53,638 nt of DNA, taken from assembly GCA_033557835.1 (NCBI GenBank), contig JAWQRO010000128.1:1-53638 (forward strand), written 5' to 3'. Shown piece after piece: positions 34,855-46,021 of the stretch; position 1 is the first letter of the stretch; every line of letters begins with the position of its first letter. The notes below the pieces were generated by a model. That model was not told where the DNA came from and searched no databases. It saw only the letters and a program-made list of their open reading frames with translations. Position numbers and translations under genes: made by a program. Source of the stretch: Helochares maculicollis. Lineage: Eukaryota; Arthropoda; Insecta; Coleoptera; Hydrophilidae.

Positions 34855-37110
34855 TTTTGAAAGCCATAAGCTTAAGTTAACGCTTTTAAAAGCGAAATGT
34901 TATTGACTTTTAAAAATTTAAATCGAGGCTCTTTAAAGTAGAATGTTTTTGGATTTTAATAGTTTTAATTGAGCCTCTTAGAGCGAAATGTTTTTGAAAG
35001 TCAGAAGCTTAAGTTGATGCTCTTAAAATCTACATGTTATTGAATTTTGAAAGTTTAAATCGAGACTCTTTAAAGCAGAATGTTTTTTAAAGTCAGAAGC
35101 TTAAATTTGGCCCTTTCAACAGCGGACTGTTTTTGAAAGTCAGGAGCTTAAGTTGGCGCTTTTAAAAGCGGAATGTTTTTGAATTTTAAAAGTTTTAACT
35201 GAGGCTTTTTAAAGCGAAATGTTTTTGTAACTCAGAAGCTTAAGTTGACGCTCTTAAAATCTACTTGTTATTGAATTTTAAAACCGTAAAGGAAGACTCT
35301 TTAAAAGTAGAATGTCTTTGAAAGTCAGAAACTTAAGTTGCCGTTTTTAAAAGCGCAATGTTTTTGAATTTTAAAAGTTTTAACTGAGGCTCTTTAACGC
35401 GGAATGTTTTTGAAACTCAGAAGCTTAAGATGACTCTATTAAAATCTACTTGCTATTGAATTTTAATAGTTTCAATCGAGACTCTTTAAAGAAGAATGTT
35501 TTTTAAAGTCAGAAGCTTAAGTTTGGCCCTTTCAACAGCGGAATGTTTTTGAAAGTCAGAAGAATATGTTGACACTTTTAAAAGCGGAATGTTTTTGAAT
35601 TTAAAAAGTTTTAATTGAGGCTCTTTAAAGCGAAAACTTTTTGAAACTTAGAAGCTTAAATTGACGCTCTTAAAATCTACTTGTTATTGAATTTTAAAAC
35701 CTTAAATCAAGGCTCTTTAAAGTAGAATGTCTTTGAAAGTTAGAAACTTAAGTTGGCGCTTTTAAAAGCGGAATGTTTTTGAATTTTAAAACTTTTAATT
35801 GAGGCTCTTTAACGCGAAATGGTTTTGAAAGTCAGAAGCTTAAATTGACGCTTTTAAAAGCGAACTGTTCTTGAATTTTAGAAAGTTTAGGTCAGGGTTC
35901 TTTAAAGTAGAATGTTTTTGAAAGTCAGGAGCTTCAGTTGACGCTTATGAAAGCGAAATGTTAGTGAATTTTAAAAGTTTAAATTGAGGCCTTTTAAAGT
36001 CGAATGCTTTTGAGAGTCAGAAGCTTAAGTTGGCGCATTTAAAAACCGGACGTTTCTGAAAATTAGGAGCTTAAGTTGACGCTCTTTAAAGCGCAATTAA
36101 AAGGTTTAATTGAAGCTTTTTAAAGCGGAATATTTTTGAAACTCTGGAGCTTAACTTGACGCTTTTCAAAGCGAAATGATATTGAATTTTGAAAGTTTAA
36201 TTCGAAGCTCTTTAAAATAGAATGGTTTGAAAGTCAGAAGCTTAAGAAGACGTTTTTCAAAGCGAACTGTTTTTGAATTTAAAAGTTCAAATCGAGATTC
36301 TTTAAAGTAGAATGTGTTTGAAAGTCAGAAGCTTAACAAGTCGTTTTTCAAAGCGAACTGTTTTTGAATTTAAAAGTTCAAATCGAGATTCTTTAAAGTA
36401 GAATGTGTTTGAAAGTCAGAAGCTTAAGTTAACGCTTTTAAAAGCGGAATATTTCGAATTTTAAGAGACTCTTTAAAGTAGAATACTTTTGAAAGTCAGG
36501 AGTTTCAGTTGACGCTTTTAAAAGCGAAAGGTTATTGAATTTTACAAATTTAAATCGAGGCTCTTTAAAGCAGTCTGTTTTTGAGTCAGAAGCTTCGGTT
36601 GAGGCTTTTAAAAATGAAATGTTATTGAATTTTAAAACTTTAAATCGTGGCTCTTTAAAGTAAAATGTGTTTGAAAGTCAGAAGCTTCAGGTGACGCTTT
36701 TAAATGCGGAATGTTTTTGAATTTTGAAAGTTTTAACTGAGGCTCTTTAAGGAGGAATGGTTTTGAAAGCCAGAAACTTAAGATGATGCTTTTAAAAGCA
36801 GAATGTTTCTGAAAATTGGAAGCTTAAGTTGATGCTTTTTGAAGCGGTCTGTTTCTGAATGTTGGGAGCTTAAGTTGACGCTTTTAAAAGCGGAATGTTT
36901 CTGAAAGTCAGCAGCTAAAGATAACGCTTTTAAAAGTGGAATGTTTCTGAAAGCCAGAAACTTAAGTTGACGCTTTTAAACGCGAAATGTAATTGAATTT
37001 TGAAAGTTTAAAATCGAAGCTCTTTAAAGTAGAATGTTTTTGAAACACCGAGCTTAAGTTGCCTCTCTTAAAAGCAGAATGTTTCTGAGTGTTAGAATTT
37101 CGTTTGCTTT
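34855..37110 (+). repeat. Array of ~46-bp family B arm units
   Basis: About 48 units alternate between two types. Type one reads gaatgtttttgaaagtcaga, then agcttaagttgacgc. Type two reads gttattgaattttaaaagtt, then taaatcgaggctc. The pair is about 91-96 bp. Units meet at palindromes such as CGCTTTTAAAAGCG or CTCTTTAAAG. A very recent 91-bp duplication (36251 and 36342 onward) is almost identical. The array ends in a family B right end at 37170-37215, so it is an enlarged right arm with no left arm. Confidence 0.87.
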
Positions 37111-37169
37111 GCAGTTCCTGAATATCATGATTTTAGAGCGTATCGTTTCTTAATGTTGTCATCTTAGAA

Positions 37170-37215
37170 TGACGTTCTTAATTGCGAGCGAAGCTCGAAT
37201 CAGCTGCGCCGAAAC
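37170..37215 (-). repeat. Family B right end closing the 46-bp array
   Basis: Contains GCGAGCGAAGCTCGAATCAG and then GCTGCGCCGAA, but the second half of hairpin 1 has been lost (accacatcgg follows). Confidence 0.75.
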
Positions 37216-40080
37216 CACATCGGTAACGATTCTGACACCTACTGCATACAGTCAATTCATTTGTTTTTTAGGCGCGTTGATTATAAGCGTTCGATTTAAA
37301 GTATCATCATAAAAATAGGTAAAGTAGTCAAAATATCAGGATTATTTCGGTATAATTCAAGTCTTGTGCCTATTGGGCAAGCAATATTATGTAGTATATT
37401 TTTATTTCTATAAGTTGGATGTGTTGAGTGCGGGAATATTGATTAGGCATTCCGGATTTTGGAGTTGTTATCAGCGAACTCTTTATGAGGTTTCAAGGTC
37501 GAGCAACAAATTGCTGGCAAAAACGAAATTAAAATCGTTGCTAATTGCCCCGCGTGTCGCGGCAATCAAACGGTATGGTTAGCAAATCAATTCCACGGGG
37601 CGACATATGATCGAATGAAAAATTCCGACCCGCTTAAAGAGCAAAAAAAGGGAAAGAACGACAACTCTTCGCCAATTTGATGTTTCGCAACAAAAGCAAC
37701 CTTTTCATTTCCTTTTTATTCCCAGAATTCGTCCCGATACGATGTGAAAATTGTCTACCGGAGAGAAAAGAAAAACGTTTTTTGTTAAAAGGGCTCATTT
37801 ATACAGAACGATGAGCAGGAGATCGACGAAATAGTTACGGTGCTATTGATTCATTTCACGACAACGAACGGCAGGCAACGTGGGAACAACTTCTCAAAAC
37901 CAGTATCTCGTCCTAACGCCGCGATAACAAAATGTCTGCGTTAAATGAAGCGATGGCATGAATGAAACCTGGTTCTAGATGATGACTCACCAATAACCAA
38001 AGGATTTACCATGGAATATTTTGTGGATTTATACTCCTTCATTTATTAGCCGTTGATTCGCTATGTCTTTACTGCGTCGAAACGCTACCGATTTTCGTAC
38101 AGCACAGATGCAATCTGTAGTTTCGCTAAAGATATGCTTTTTTTGTTGTAGTGATTAAGTACTGGGAAGATTTCGGTTAAACAAGGTAGAAACTAATTAT
38201 AAATTGGACATAGTTTCGGTTTAGCAGAAGTAATACTTCAGAAGTGAAGCTCTCCACACTGCAGCTCTGCAATTATAATGTTGTTCCAAAGCAGGCATTT
38301 CCTTCTCTCATCCAGAAGGAGCCCCTGCGGGAGGGTGCCAGGGACTCGTAAACGAAAAGGGGGATAGCCAGGTTATTTTTAAACTCCTCGAATTACGGCG
38401 GACTTAAATTAGTGCCGTTATTAGTGCATGAAACCGTTGTGGAAGCTTCTATTAACGTTGAGGGTATCTCATAAGGCGGGGCCCTGCCGATTCTGCCTCT
38501 CCCTTTTGCCCCTTGGTTTTAATAAAGGTGGCAATCAAAAATTCTGTATTCCTAAATTTTTTCATTAGACATCTCCGAAGTGGAAATTCCTTGTTTTCGA
38601 GTATTTTCGATTACCTACTGACGAGTTCAGTTATTTAAATGAACGTTTCTTGTCTCCTAATTTAACTTTAATTAAGAAACCACTTGTTCTATCTGTGGAT
38701 ACACCTCAAGGCCTGACGTACAATGAAAAATTATTCCCGTACTACCTCTAATAGATTAGAAAAAGAGATAACACCAAAAGGTATTTAATAGACGATCGTA
38801 CATCGGCTGTGCCGCATTCTGTGCTTGTACGTATTGCAGTTAAGGCTGCCCATCTCTCGTCTCTTTTCAACCGGTACTCGGTTGTAATTGCTAGAAAAGG
38901 ATGGAGGATCATCGTGACCGGCTCGACACTCACGGTTCGACTTGAATCCGGTCCGAGACCACTTCTAGATCGAAACCAGGATTCTATGTGTGTCGGATAA
39001 GAGAGAGAGAGGCTGAGGTTCTTACTTGGCTGCTGATGTCTCAACAATTTATACTTTCAAACCTTCTTGCTAGAAACGGATCCTCGGCGATTGGGCATCG
39101 CCTCGCCTCCGTTTTGATAATCAAAAAGCAATAAAGAGCCCCAGTTGTCTGCCCCCAGTCACCCGGCGGAGCCAGTTCGAAATACTTTAAACTTTATCAA
39201 TTAATTCGAGATTAAGGTATTATTGGATTTCAACCCTCTCTTAAAATTTTAATATCGCGAATCGATATAAAAGCGACAAATCCTTTGAAACATTAAAATT
39301 CAAATTAAATCTTCAACTAGATACTATCGGATTGCAAATGGATCGCGGAAAGAGGAAGGCACTTACTGATTGAGCTTTCCAATTCGGATATCGAATTAGG
39401 GCCGGTAATTACTGTATATTATGTATAGGAGGGCGCGATTGCTTCAAATTGAATTTCGGAAATTTGCAAAATGGTGATTTGGAAACAAAATAACTTTCCG
39501 CCCTCCCCGAATCGTCCGAGGAAACGTTGGATGGCATTCGCTTGCACCCCGCAGGGTTGCCCAAGATCCGCAAAAGAGAAACCTGGCAAGTGAAACAGAT
39601 TGGGGAAGGAGAGAATTGCGAAAAATTGTATTGCACAGTTAGTTTGGCTTATCTATTTATTAATAATCGTAATTAACCGCGTTGACTGTAACAGCAAATT
39701 GTTGTTGCTGCAAGTACAGTTGATTTCACTCGGGGCATCGATTAGCGAAGTTGTTTCTTCCTCCGAGTTTGTCGAAGACCTCTGCTGAGAGGTAATCAGC
39801 GTTTTAATGATCTTTTATTTAGAAATTAACGCAATCATGCGTTAAATCTGCGAACACACACTTTTTGTGGGAGATCGCAGATCGGCGCGAAGCAGCGACC
39901 GTAGCGAGCACTTTGAAGAACATTCAATGGAGAATTCGTTTCGTTACCTGCACCGGCATAATGGAATTCTTGTATTCCTGGGAGAGAAAAGGATTTCTTG
40001 CCGCTTTATTAAGGTTTAGGTTATTTTAAACTAAGCAGCAGAGTTTCAATAATACTCTTTAGTAGTAACGTGTAAACATA
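37216..40080. other. Long stretch without a recognisable gene
   Basis: Moderately AT-rich sequence with only short frames (99 codons at most, 38748-39047 minus, overlapped by another on the plus strand). A short GA run lies near 38999. No transposon motif was seen. It could be host non-coding DNA. Confidence 0.5.
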
Positions 40081-40082
40081 CT

Positions 40083-40107
40083 CGGTTGTCCAATAAGTAT
40101 TGCGTTC
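40083..40107 (+). mobile_element. Mariner-like terminal sequence
   Basis: ggttgtccaataagtattgc resembles a mariner inverted end in its ggttg, ccaataagt and attgcg spacing. It does not match the ends of the lineage-3 element beside it (ccaggtg type), so it is probably the edge of another lost copy. Confidence 0.35.
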
Positions 40108-40139
40108 CGATAAGAAAAACATAATTTTATGGTTTGCAA

Positions 40140-41364
40140 TACACTTTTGAAACGTTGAAACCTGCGTTCACAAGTCTTGACAGTTGGAGCAAGATCGCCT
40201 TAAGTCTCTGCAAGAATTCGATGACTTTCCGATGCCTTTTTCTTTTGATTGAGCAAGAAAATCATTACATGCCGCAAATGCTCTTTACTTGGCTCAAAAT
40301 TCGACATGTTTAACACGAAAAACAAGTATGCTACTAATTCGTAAACAACTAAACGAATATGACGTTTTGTAGTGTTTGCAGTCTTACCAAAAAATTGGTT
40401 TCAACGTTTCTCTCGTGGCAATTTCAATGTTATTGACAAAGAACGTGAAAATCGACCAAAAAACTTTGAATACGACGAATTACAAGCATTATTGGACGAA
40501 GACGATACACAAACACAATAAATCATGCGGAGCAGTTGAATGTCACTCGGCAAGTCAATTCCGATCTCCTGAGAGCCATGGGGAAGATTCAAAAGGTTGG
40601 AAAATAGATTCCACACAAACTGAACGAACGACAGATGGAAAGACGAAAAACTGTGTGCTAAATGCTGTATTTACGCCACAAAAGAAAGAGTTTTTTTGCA
40701 TCGGATTGTAACTGCCGATGAAAAATGGATATATTTTGAGAATTCCAAACGTAAGAAGTCGTAGGTAACACCAGGACAACCATCAACATCAAGTACAAAA
40801 CCGGATCATTGTGGGAGGAACACAATGGTATGTGTGTGGTGGGATCAGAAGGAAGTAGTGTACTACGAGCTTCTCAAACTCAGCGAAACAGTTAATACTG
40901 TCCGCTACCGACAACAAATGATCAATTTAAATCATGCATTGAACGAAAAACACCCAGGATGGGCTCGAAGATACGGCAAAGACATTCTGCAGCATGACGA
41001 CGCTCCTGCACGGGCATCCAAAGTGATCAAAGAAACGATTTCTTCGCTTGGTTGGGAAATCCTACACCACCCGCCGTACTCACCAGACCTGGCGCCTTCT
41101 ACTTGTCACCTCTTCTCATCAATGGGACACGCCCTAGCTGAGCAGCATTTTAAACTTTCGAGGATGTACAAAAATGGCTCGATGAATGGATATCAATCAA
41201 AGCTGAAGCTTTCTATGGATCGGTATCCATAAATTGCCCGAGAGATGGATAAAATGTGTAAAAAGCGAGGGCCAATACTTTGACTAAAAAATGTTTTACC
41301 ATTATCCTCAAATAATTGCGTATTTTTCATGAAAATAAACGACATTTTAAACTTGTGTACATGG
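40140..41364. pseudogene. Rearranged mariner transposase (lineage 3, copy 1)
   Basis: The N-terminal piece (MSNFEPSKEHLRHVMIF, ATG at 40307) lies on the minus strand. The rest lies on the plus strand from 40396 (FQRFSRGNFNV) to the C-terminus (LPERWIKCVKSEGQYFD) near 41285, so the two parts are head to head. The first catalytic Asp is present (ADEKW at about 40718). The second lies in HDDAPARAS. The third is replaced by Thr (SPDLAPSTCHLF). Stops and frameshifts are scattered through it. The 3' inverted end is at 41336-41364 (acattttaaacttgtgtac). The sequence ggtttcaacgtttc occurs at both junctions in opposite orientation (40149-40162 and 40397-40410). Inactive. Confidence 0.88.
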
Positions 41365-41365
41365 T

Positions 41366-41860
41366 ATTAACAAGAAAAGACACCGATTATGATCCATGGT
41401 ATTCAGAATTAAACATTTCAGCTTATATTGTCTTTCAATTATGTGATGAACTTTTAGAACGTGGATATAGATTTTACTTAAATAATTGGTACACTAGTGT
41501 TGAACTCATAAAGAAAGATTGTTCGCATAAAACGGACGTTGTTGGCACAATTCGAAAAAACAGAATTGGCATTTGTAAAGCAGTTAGAGAAACGGGTACC
41601 AATAAAGGCGAATATGTTGTAAAATTTCAAAATAAAATTATATTATTGATATGGCAAAGAGATATGGAAGTATATCTTGTAAATAGCCTCCATAACGACA
41701 CCATGGTAGCGATAGAAAAATAAAACGTAATAAAAAAAGTACCCAAGCTGGTTGTTGACTATAATAATAAAATGGGTGGAGTAAGATATAAGGGATGGCG
41801 TAATTATTGGATACTCAACGGCAAGAAATAGGTTAGAGAAATATTTAAAAAAAATTTTGT
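41366..41860 (+). pseudogene. piggyBac-type transposase fragment
   Basis: A 120-codon stretch has the order typical of the central piggyBac DDE domain: a receptive start (TRKDTDYDPWYSELN), FYLNNWYTSVEL where the family normally has a catalytic Asp in D-N-[FY]-[YF]-T-S, KTDVVGTIRKNRIGI, and VNSLHNDTMV. A later piece (VPKLVVDYNNKMGGV, in another frame after a stop) is the following conserved block. The key Asp is Asn here and the ends are missing, so this is a dead internal fragment. It begins directly at the 3' end of the lineage-3 mariner. Confidence 0.8.
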
Positions 41861-42236
41861 CCATCTTTTCGATGTTATATGCTTAAATTCATATTAAATG
41901 TATGTATGTACGATTGTTGAAAAATTAACCAGAGTAAACTTTTTATTACAATATATTGAGAATACAGTTGTATCGTATCCCATCGAAACGCACAAATTAT
42001 CATAATCTCACCCAATGACATCTAATGTTTTGCACTTGATCACGAAACACTTGCCAGATTACATACCGGGCACTTCAACAACAAAAAATCCTTCGCAGAA
42101 GTGTTCTGTTTGATATTAAAAAAATATTAAAATAGCATCTCGGCGTTGGTGTCCGACGTGCAAAGTGCCACTATGGGTTGTTCTTTGTTTTCGTGAATAT
42201 CACAAGACAATAACAGTTTAAATTTTTATATTCTGT
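41861..42236. other. No recognisable gene
   Basis: AT-rich spacer between the piggyBac fragment and the next mariner end. Nothing is identifiable. Confidence 0.45.
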
Positions 42237-42237
42237 A

Positions 42238-42546
42238 CCAGGTGCGTAAGTTTGAAATGTCGTTTTGTTGTCAAGAGACGGCGCATGAAGTCTATTGAAG
42301 TAAACTTTGAAACCCAAAGTGCTATTTTTGGTAAGCCTGCTACTACCAAACGTCATGTTCGTTTAGTTAAACATGTCGAATTTTGAGCCAAGTAAAGAGA
42401 ATTTGCGGCATGTAATGATTTTCTTGTTCAATCAAAAGGAAAAGGCATCCGACAGACATCGAATTCTTGTAGAAAATCTTGTACGGCGATCTTGGTCCAA
42501 CTGTTAAGACTTGTGAACGCTGGTTTCAACGTTTCAAAAGTGCAAA
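42238..42546 (+). pseudogene. 5' end of lineage-3 mariner (copy 2)
   Basis: The inverted end at 42238-42267 (ccaggtgcgtaagtttgaaa) is the reverse complement of the lineage-3 3' ends at 41336 and 50615. The frame from ATG 42373 reads MSNFEPSKENLRHVMIFLFN and then the first helix-turn-helix region, with a frameshift near 42480. It stops at FQRFKSAK (about 42546), where DNA from another mariner in reverse orientation begins. Confidence 0.85.
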
Positions 42547-42775
42547 GTAGGCCTTGGTGGCGGCAATGACCTCATTAGACTTACATTTCTACCCACTGAT
42601 TGACTTTTTCAAGTTTGGAAACAAAAAAGCCGCACTGGGCCAAATCTGGAGAACACGATGGATGGGGCAGCAGTTTGTAGTGCAATTCGACCAATTTGAC
42701 CGTGGCGACGGCGGAGGTGTGAGCTGGAGCGTTGTCATTGCGGAGGAGCACCGTACAACTAACCTAGTATAGATG
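42547..42775 (-). pseudogene. Catalytic-domain piece of lineage-4 mariner
   Basis: Read on the minus strand it gives NDNAPAHTSAVATVKLVELH and then SPDLAQCGFF. This is the region of the second and third catalytic residues of the lineage found nearly complete at 47926-49178. The third Asp is Gly here. It is fused tail to tail with the 5' piece of lineage 3. Confidence 0.82.
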
Positions 42776-42779
42776 CCAT

Positions 42780-43980
42780 TTTCAAGCTGCTAGACTCGAT
42801 ATTAAACATGTTAGGTCTGGAAGAGACGCTTTTTAATTTCATCAGGGGAAACTTTCTTATCAACCCGAAAACTATATGGATAACCTAGTAAAAAAACTAT
42901 GTTCATTTTGCGAACTTAAATAAGAGAGAAAATAAAAGAGAAATATAGAGAAAGACCTCGAGGATAGCATTTGCAATTTTTAATCCACCATTGACGAGCT
43001 ATTTCGTCGCTTTCCCACCAATATAAAAATCATTAGAATAAAACGACCATAAAAAAATATTAGTCAATTTACCAGCTTAAAGCCAAAACCTTAATAAGAC
43101 CCCCTCAGTAACCACCATTGACGCAACACGAAACAACTGCAGCAACAGTAAAACAATTTACTCAACATTTTGTCATGGATGACACCAAGCAGCGCTCAAA
43201 ACTACACAATAGCACAGAAATTCTCGTTTTAGTTGCAACAGCACAACAATTATTAATTTTATAGTCCCTTGTTTCAAAACTAGGATGAATAATAGCTTCA
43301 AATGTAGCTAACTTCAGTTTTAACTACTTCTGTACAGAAATACGACTTGCGTTTTGCATAATTTATCATACCAATTTCTCCTTCAGCGATCTACGGAACA
43401 GAATCTGTTCGGCTCAGCTCTCGGTCCTTGATTTAAATACAAATTCACCACTGACAAGCAGATTGCTATGGCAGTAGGTCAGTCAGCAAATCAGCCAACA
43501 ACTCGCTCCTTCCTCTCGAATCTGCACGCTTTGTCGTCACACAGCGGATTCAAATCCGAAAGCGAGCCGTTTGTTTTTATTTTGTACAACTTTTCCCATA
43601 CGTTATTCACATCCAGCCTCCGCCGTCCCGTCTGTCCCTTTCACCTCGTTCCTACTAATTTTGTGTTTGCAGATGGCGGTTTTAATACAAAAACGAAACG
43701 AATTAATTTAATATTCAAGCTGATGTTTTGTACGCCATTAAGTTTTATGTTATTTTATTGCCAAGGGAACGAGTGAAATTATTTCCATTTGCGGCCGGTG
43801 CACTTTAAAAATTTATTTTGTTTTGCTGTTAAATTATTTTATGTGCCGAGGATTAAATTTTGTGACGTCTCGTCGCCTCCTATCCTGACGCGTTGCGGCT
43901 CAATTTTAATAAAGGAGTGCAATCGGTGCAGTATTCTTGGACGCAGAAAAGGGGCTTAGTACCAAATCTGCTCAACACCG
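42780..43980. other. No recognisable gene
   Basis: Unique-looking DNA. A 102-codon frame at 43468-43776 has no recognisable domain. Confidence 0.45.
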
Positions 43981-43984
43981 GCAC

Positions 43985-44112
43985 AGTTTAACGTCATGTT
44001 TCGTTTAATACCGTAGCTGTTTAATACTGCGCCATTTTAAACCCATGTCTTTTTAATATCAACCCTCTTTAAAAAATGTCTCTTTAGGGCCGAATCTCTT
44101 TAGTAGGGTTTA
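43985..44112 (+). repeat. Degenerate ~17-bp minisatellite
   Basis: Seven or eight blocks start with gtttaat or ctttaat and are spaced 14-18 bp apart (for example gtttaataccgtagct, gtttaatactgcgccat, ctttaaaaaatgtct). Strongly diverged. Confidence 0.55.
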
Positions 44113-44279
44113 AATATTTAGTTCTCTATATAAATAGTTGATAACATTTTTGGAACCAACTCCGTATGGGGCAGGGGGTAGGTGAATTGAGGGGCTGTCG
44201 GCCCCAAGCCCGAATAAAGGAGGGGGTTCCCCAGAGGTAAAAGTATTTCAAGCACACAGAACTGGAGTTCGACGATATC

Positions 44280-44760
44280 TAATACTCAAGCGATAGATTA
44301 CCAAGGGTGTCTATTAAAACCAATAGAATCATAATCCATCTTATTAGTAGATATGCTCCAGGTATGGAGCCTGTGGAGGAGGCAGAACTTTTACTTGAAG
44401 TTACAAAACTCTATTGACAAGTTTAATAGTACTCACAAGACTATAGAGTTCTCAACCCTCGTATAAGGAATGAAACAATCCCCAGCTTAAAACAAATTTG
44501 AATGGACTTAAAATCAACGACAACAGTAAACTCTTGACAGAATTCTGTGCCAGAGGTAACAATAAATAACACATATTTCTGGCATAAGGAGCAGCACAAT
44601 CACAGATTCTGCAATAGAAGCTGTACCATGGACTTTGTAATAACAAACAAAGCAATTATCCTCCTATCAATATTCGATGAAATTATTATTATATTAGATG
44701 TAAGGGTACCTCTGCCAATTTAGGAACTGACCAGAATCTTGCCTAATGCACAAGAATATA
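44280..44760 (+). pseudogene. Non-LTR retrotransposon endonuclease remnant
   Basis: Frame pieces match the order of an apurinic-type endonuclease of LINE elements: IIIHLISRYAPGMEPVEEAE (the S-x-Y-A-P block), then NLNGLKINDNSKLLTEFCA (the N-x-N-G-x-x-L-x-x-F-C block), then TMDFVITNKAI and ILDVRV (the I-D-F block). Frameshifts and stops separate the pieces. It ends where the lineage-5 mariner begins at 44761 and probably continues beyond it at 46022. Confidence 0.72.
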
Positions 44761-46020
44761 AGGTGATGGAATTAATTCGTAGTGTTTTTTATTAAAAATT
44801 AACGATTTATTTGAAATGAAAATAAAAAAAATTACATTATTGAAAATACTGCCTATCGCTTACCACTACTTTTTCCCATTTTTCAGGTAACTGTCGAATA
44901 CCCCGTCGAAAAAACGCTTTGTCGCAATCCATGAATCGATCTAATTTTGGCAATCCTCATAAGATATTAATTTTTCCCTTGATAAATCATGAGCCATTGA
45001 TCGAAACAGGTGGTAATCCGAAGGTGCAAGATCTGGAGAATACGGCGGGTGGATTAAGACTTCCCATTTCAATGTTTCCAGGTATGTTTTCACTGGTTTC
45101 GCCACGTGAGGTCGAGCATTGTCGTGCAGAAAAATAACTTTATCGTGCCTTTTGCTCCACTCCGGCCGATTTTCCTTCAATGCACGACTCAAACGCATCA
45201 ATTGTAACCGGTAGCGGTCCCCAGTGATGGTTTCATTGGGTTTTAACAATTCATAATAAACCACACTTTGTTGATCCCACCAAATACAAAGAAGGAGCTT
45301 AGATCCATGAATATTGCGTTTTGCCACTGATGATGATGGTTGTTCGGGCTTAACCCATGATCTTCTGCGTTTCGGATTGTCGTAATATATCCATTTTTCA
45401 TCGCCAGTAACAATACGATGTAGAAAAAGTTTTCTTTTGTACCATGCAAGCAGTAGTTCACAGGTCGTAAATCGCCTTTCAATGTCTTTCGGTTTAATTC
45501 ATATGGGACCCAATTTCCTTTCTTTTGGATCATTCCCAAAGTTTTAAGGCGTTTTCCTACCGTGGATAAATCAACCTCCAAAGATGTAGACAACTCTTGA
45601 AGTGTTTGACATGAATTTTCTTCGAGTAAATCCTCCGATTCTTTATCTTCAATTTTTTTTTGGCTGTCCAGGTCGTTCCTTGTCTAAATCAAAATCACCA
45701 CTCTTAAAACGCGCAAACCATTTCCGACACGTTTGATCAGCTAAAACATGTTCACCGTAAACTTCTACTAAAATGCGATGACTTTCTGCAGCAATTTTGT
45801 TCATATAATAAAACTCCCCGCAAAAACACTTTATTTGGTATGAATTTCGACATAATTAAATAGCTGCCATTTGTTGTTATTAACAATTAAAAATAAGATG
45901 CGTCGAAAAAACAGTACGTAATAACAGCTGTTTAACGATCAATTAGCTTCTGAAAGTAAAAACAAAACACTATAATAACCACGCTATGTCTCATCAAACG
46001 CTACGAATTAATTTCAACAC
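44761..46020 (-). mobile_element. Mariner transposon (lineage 5), full length
   Basis: The left end aggtgatggaattaattcgt at 44761 pairs with the complement of 45995-46020. The 12-mer ATTAATTCGTAG is identical in both (44771-44782 and 46001-46012 complement). A TA lies at both outer edges. The length of about 1.26 kb is typical. It is inserted in a LINE remnant: endonuclease pieces lie on the left and a further LINE piece on the right. Confidence 0.9.
44850..45852 (-). pseudogene. Mariner transposase, recently broken (lineage 5)
   Basis: It starts MSKFIPNK at 45852 and shifts frame after about 20 codons. The helix-turn-helix region continues (MNKIAAESHRILVEVYGEHV, then DKERPGQP) to another shift in an A-run at about 45650. 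It resumes with LEVDLSTVGKRLKTLGMIQKKGNWVPYEL. The three catalytic Asp all survive across frames: TGDEKWIYY (about 45400), HDNARPH and SPDLAPSDYHLF, with D34D spacing. A UAG replaces the expected Trp at 44937, and a last shift follows near 44900. The C-terminus ends ...LPEKWEKVVVSDRQYF. Of all copies here it retains the most consensus residues. It cannot make a full protein. Confidence 0.92.
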
Positions 46021-46021
46021 C

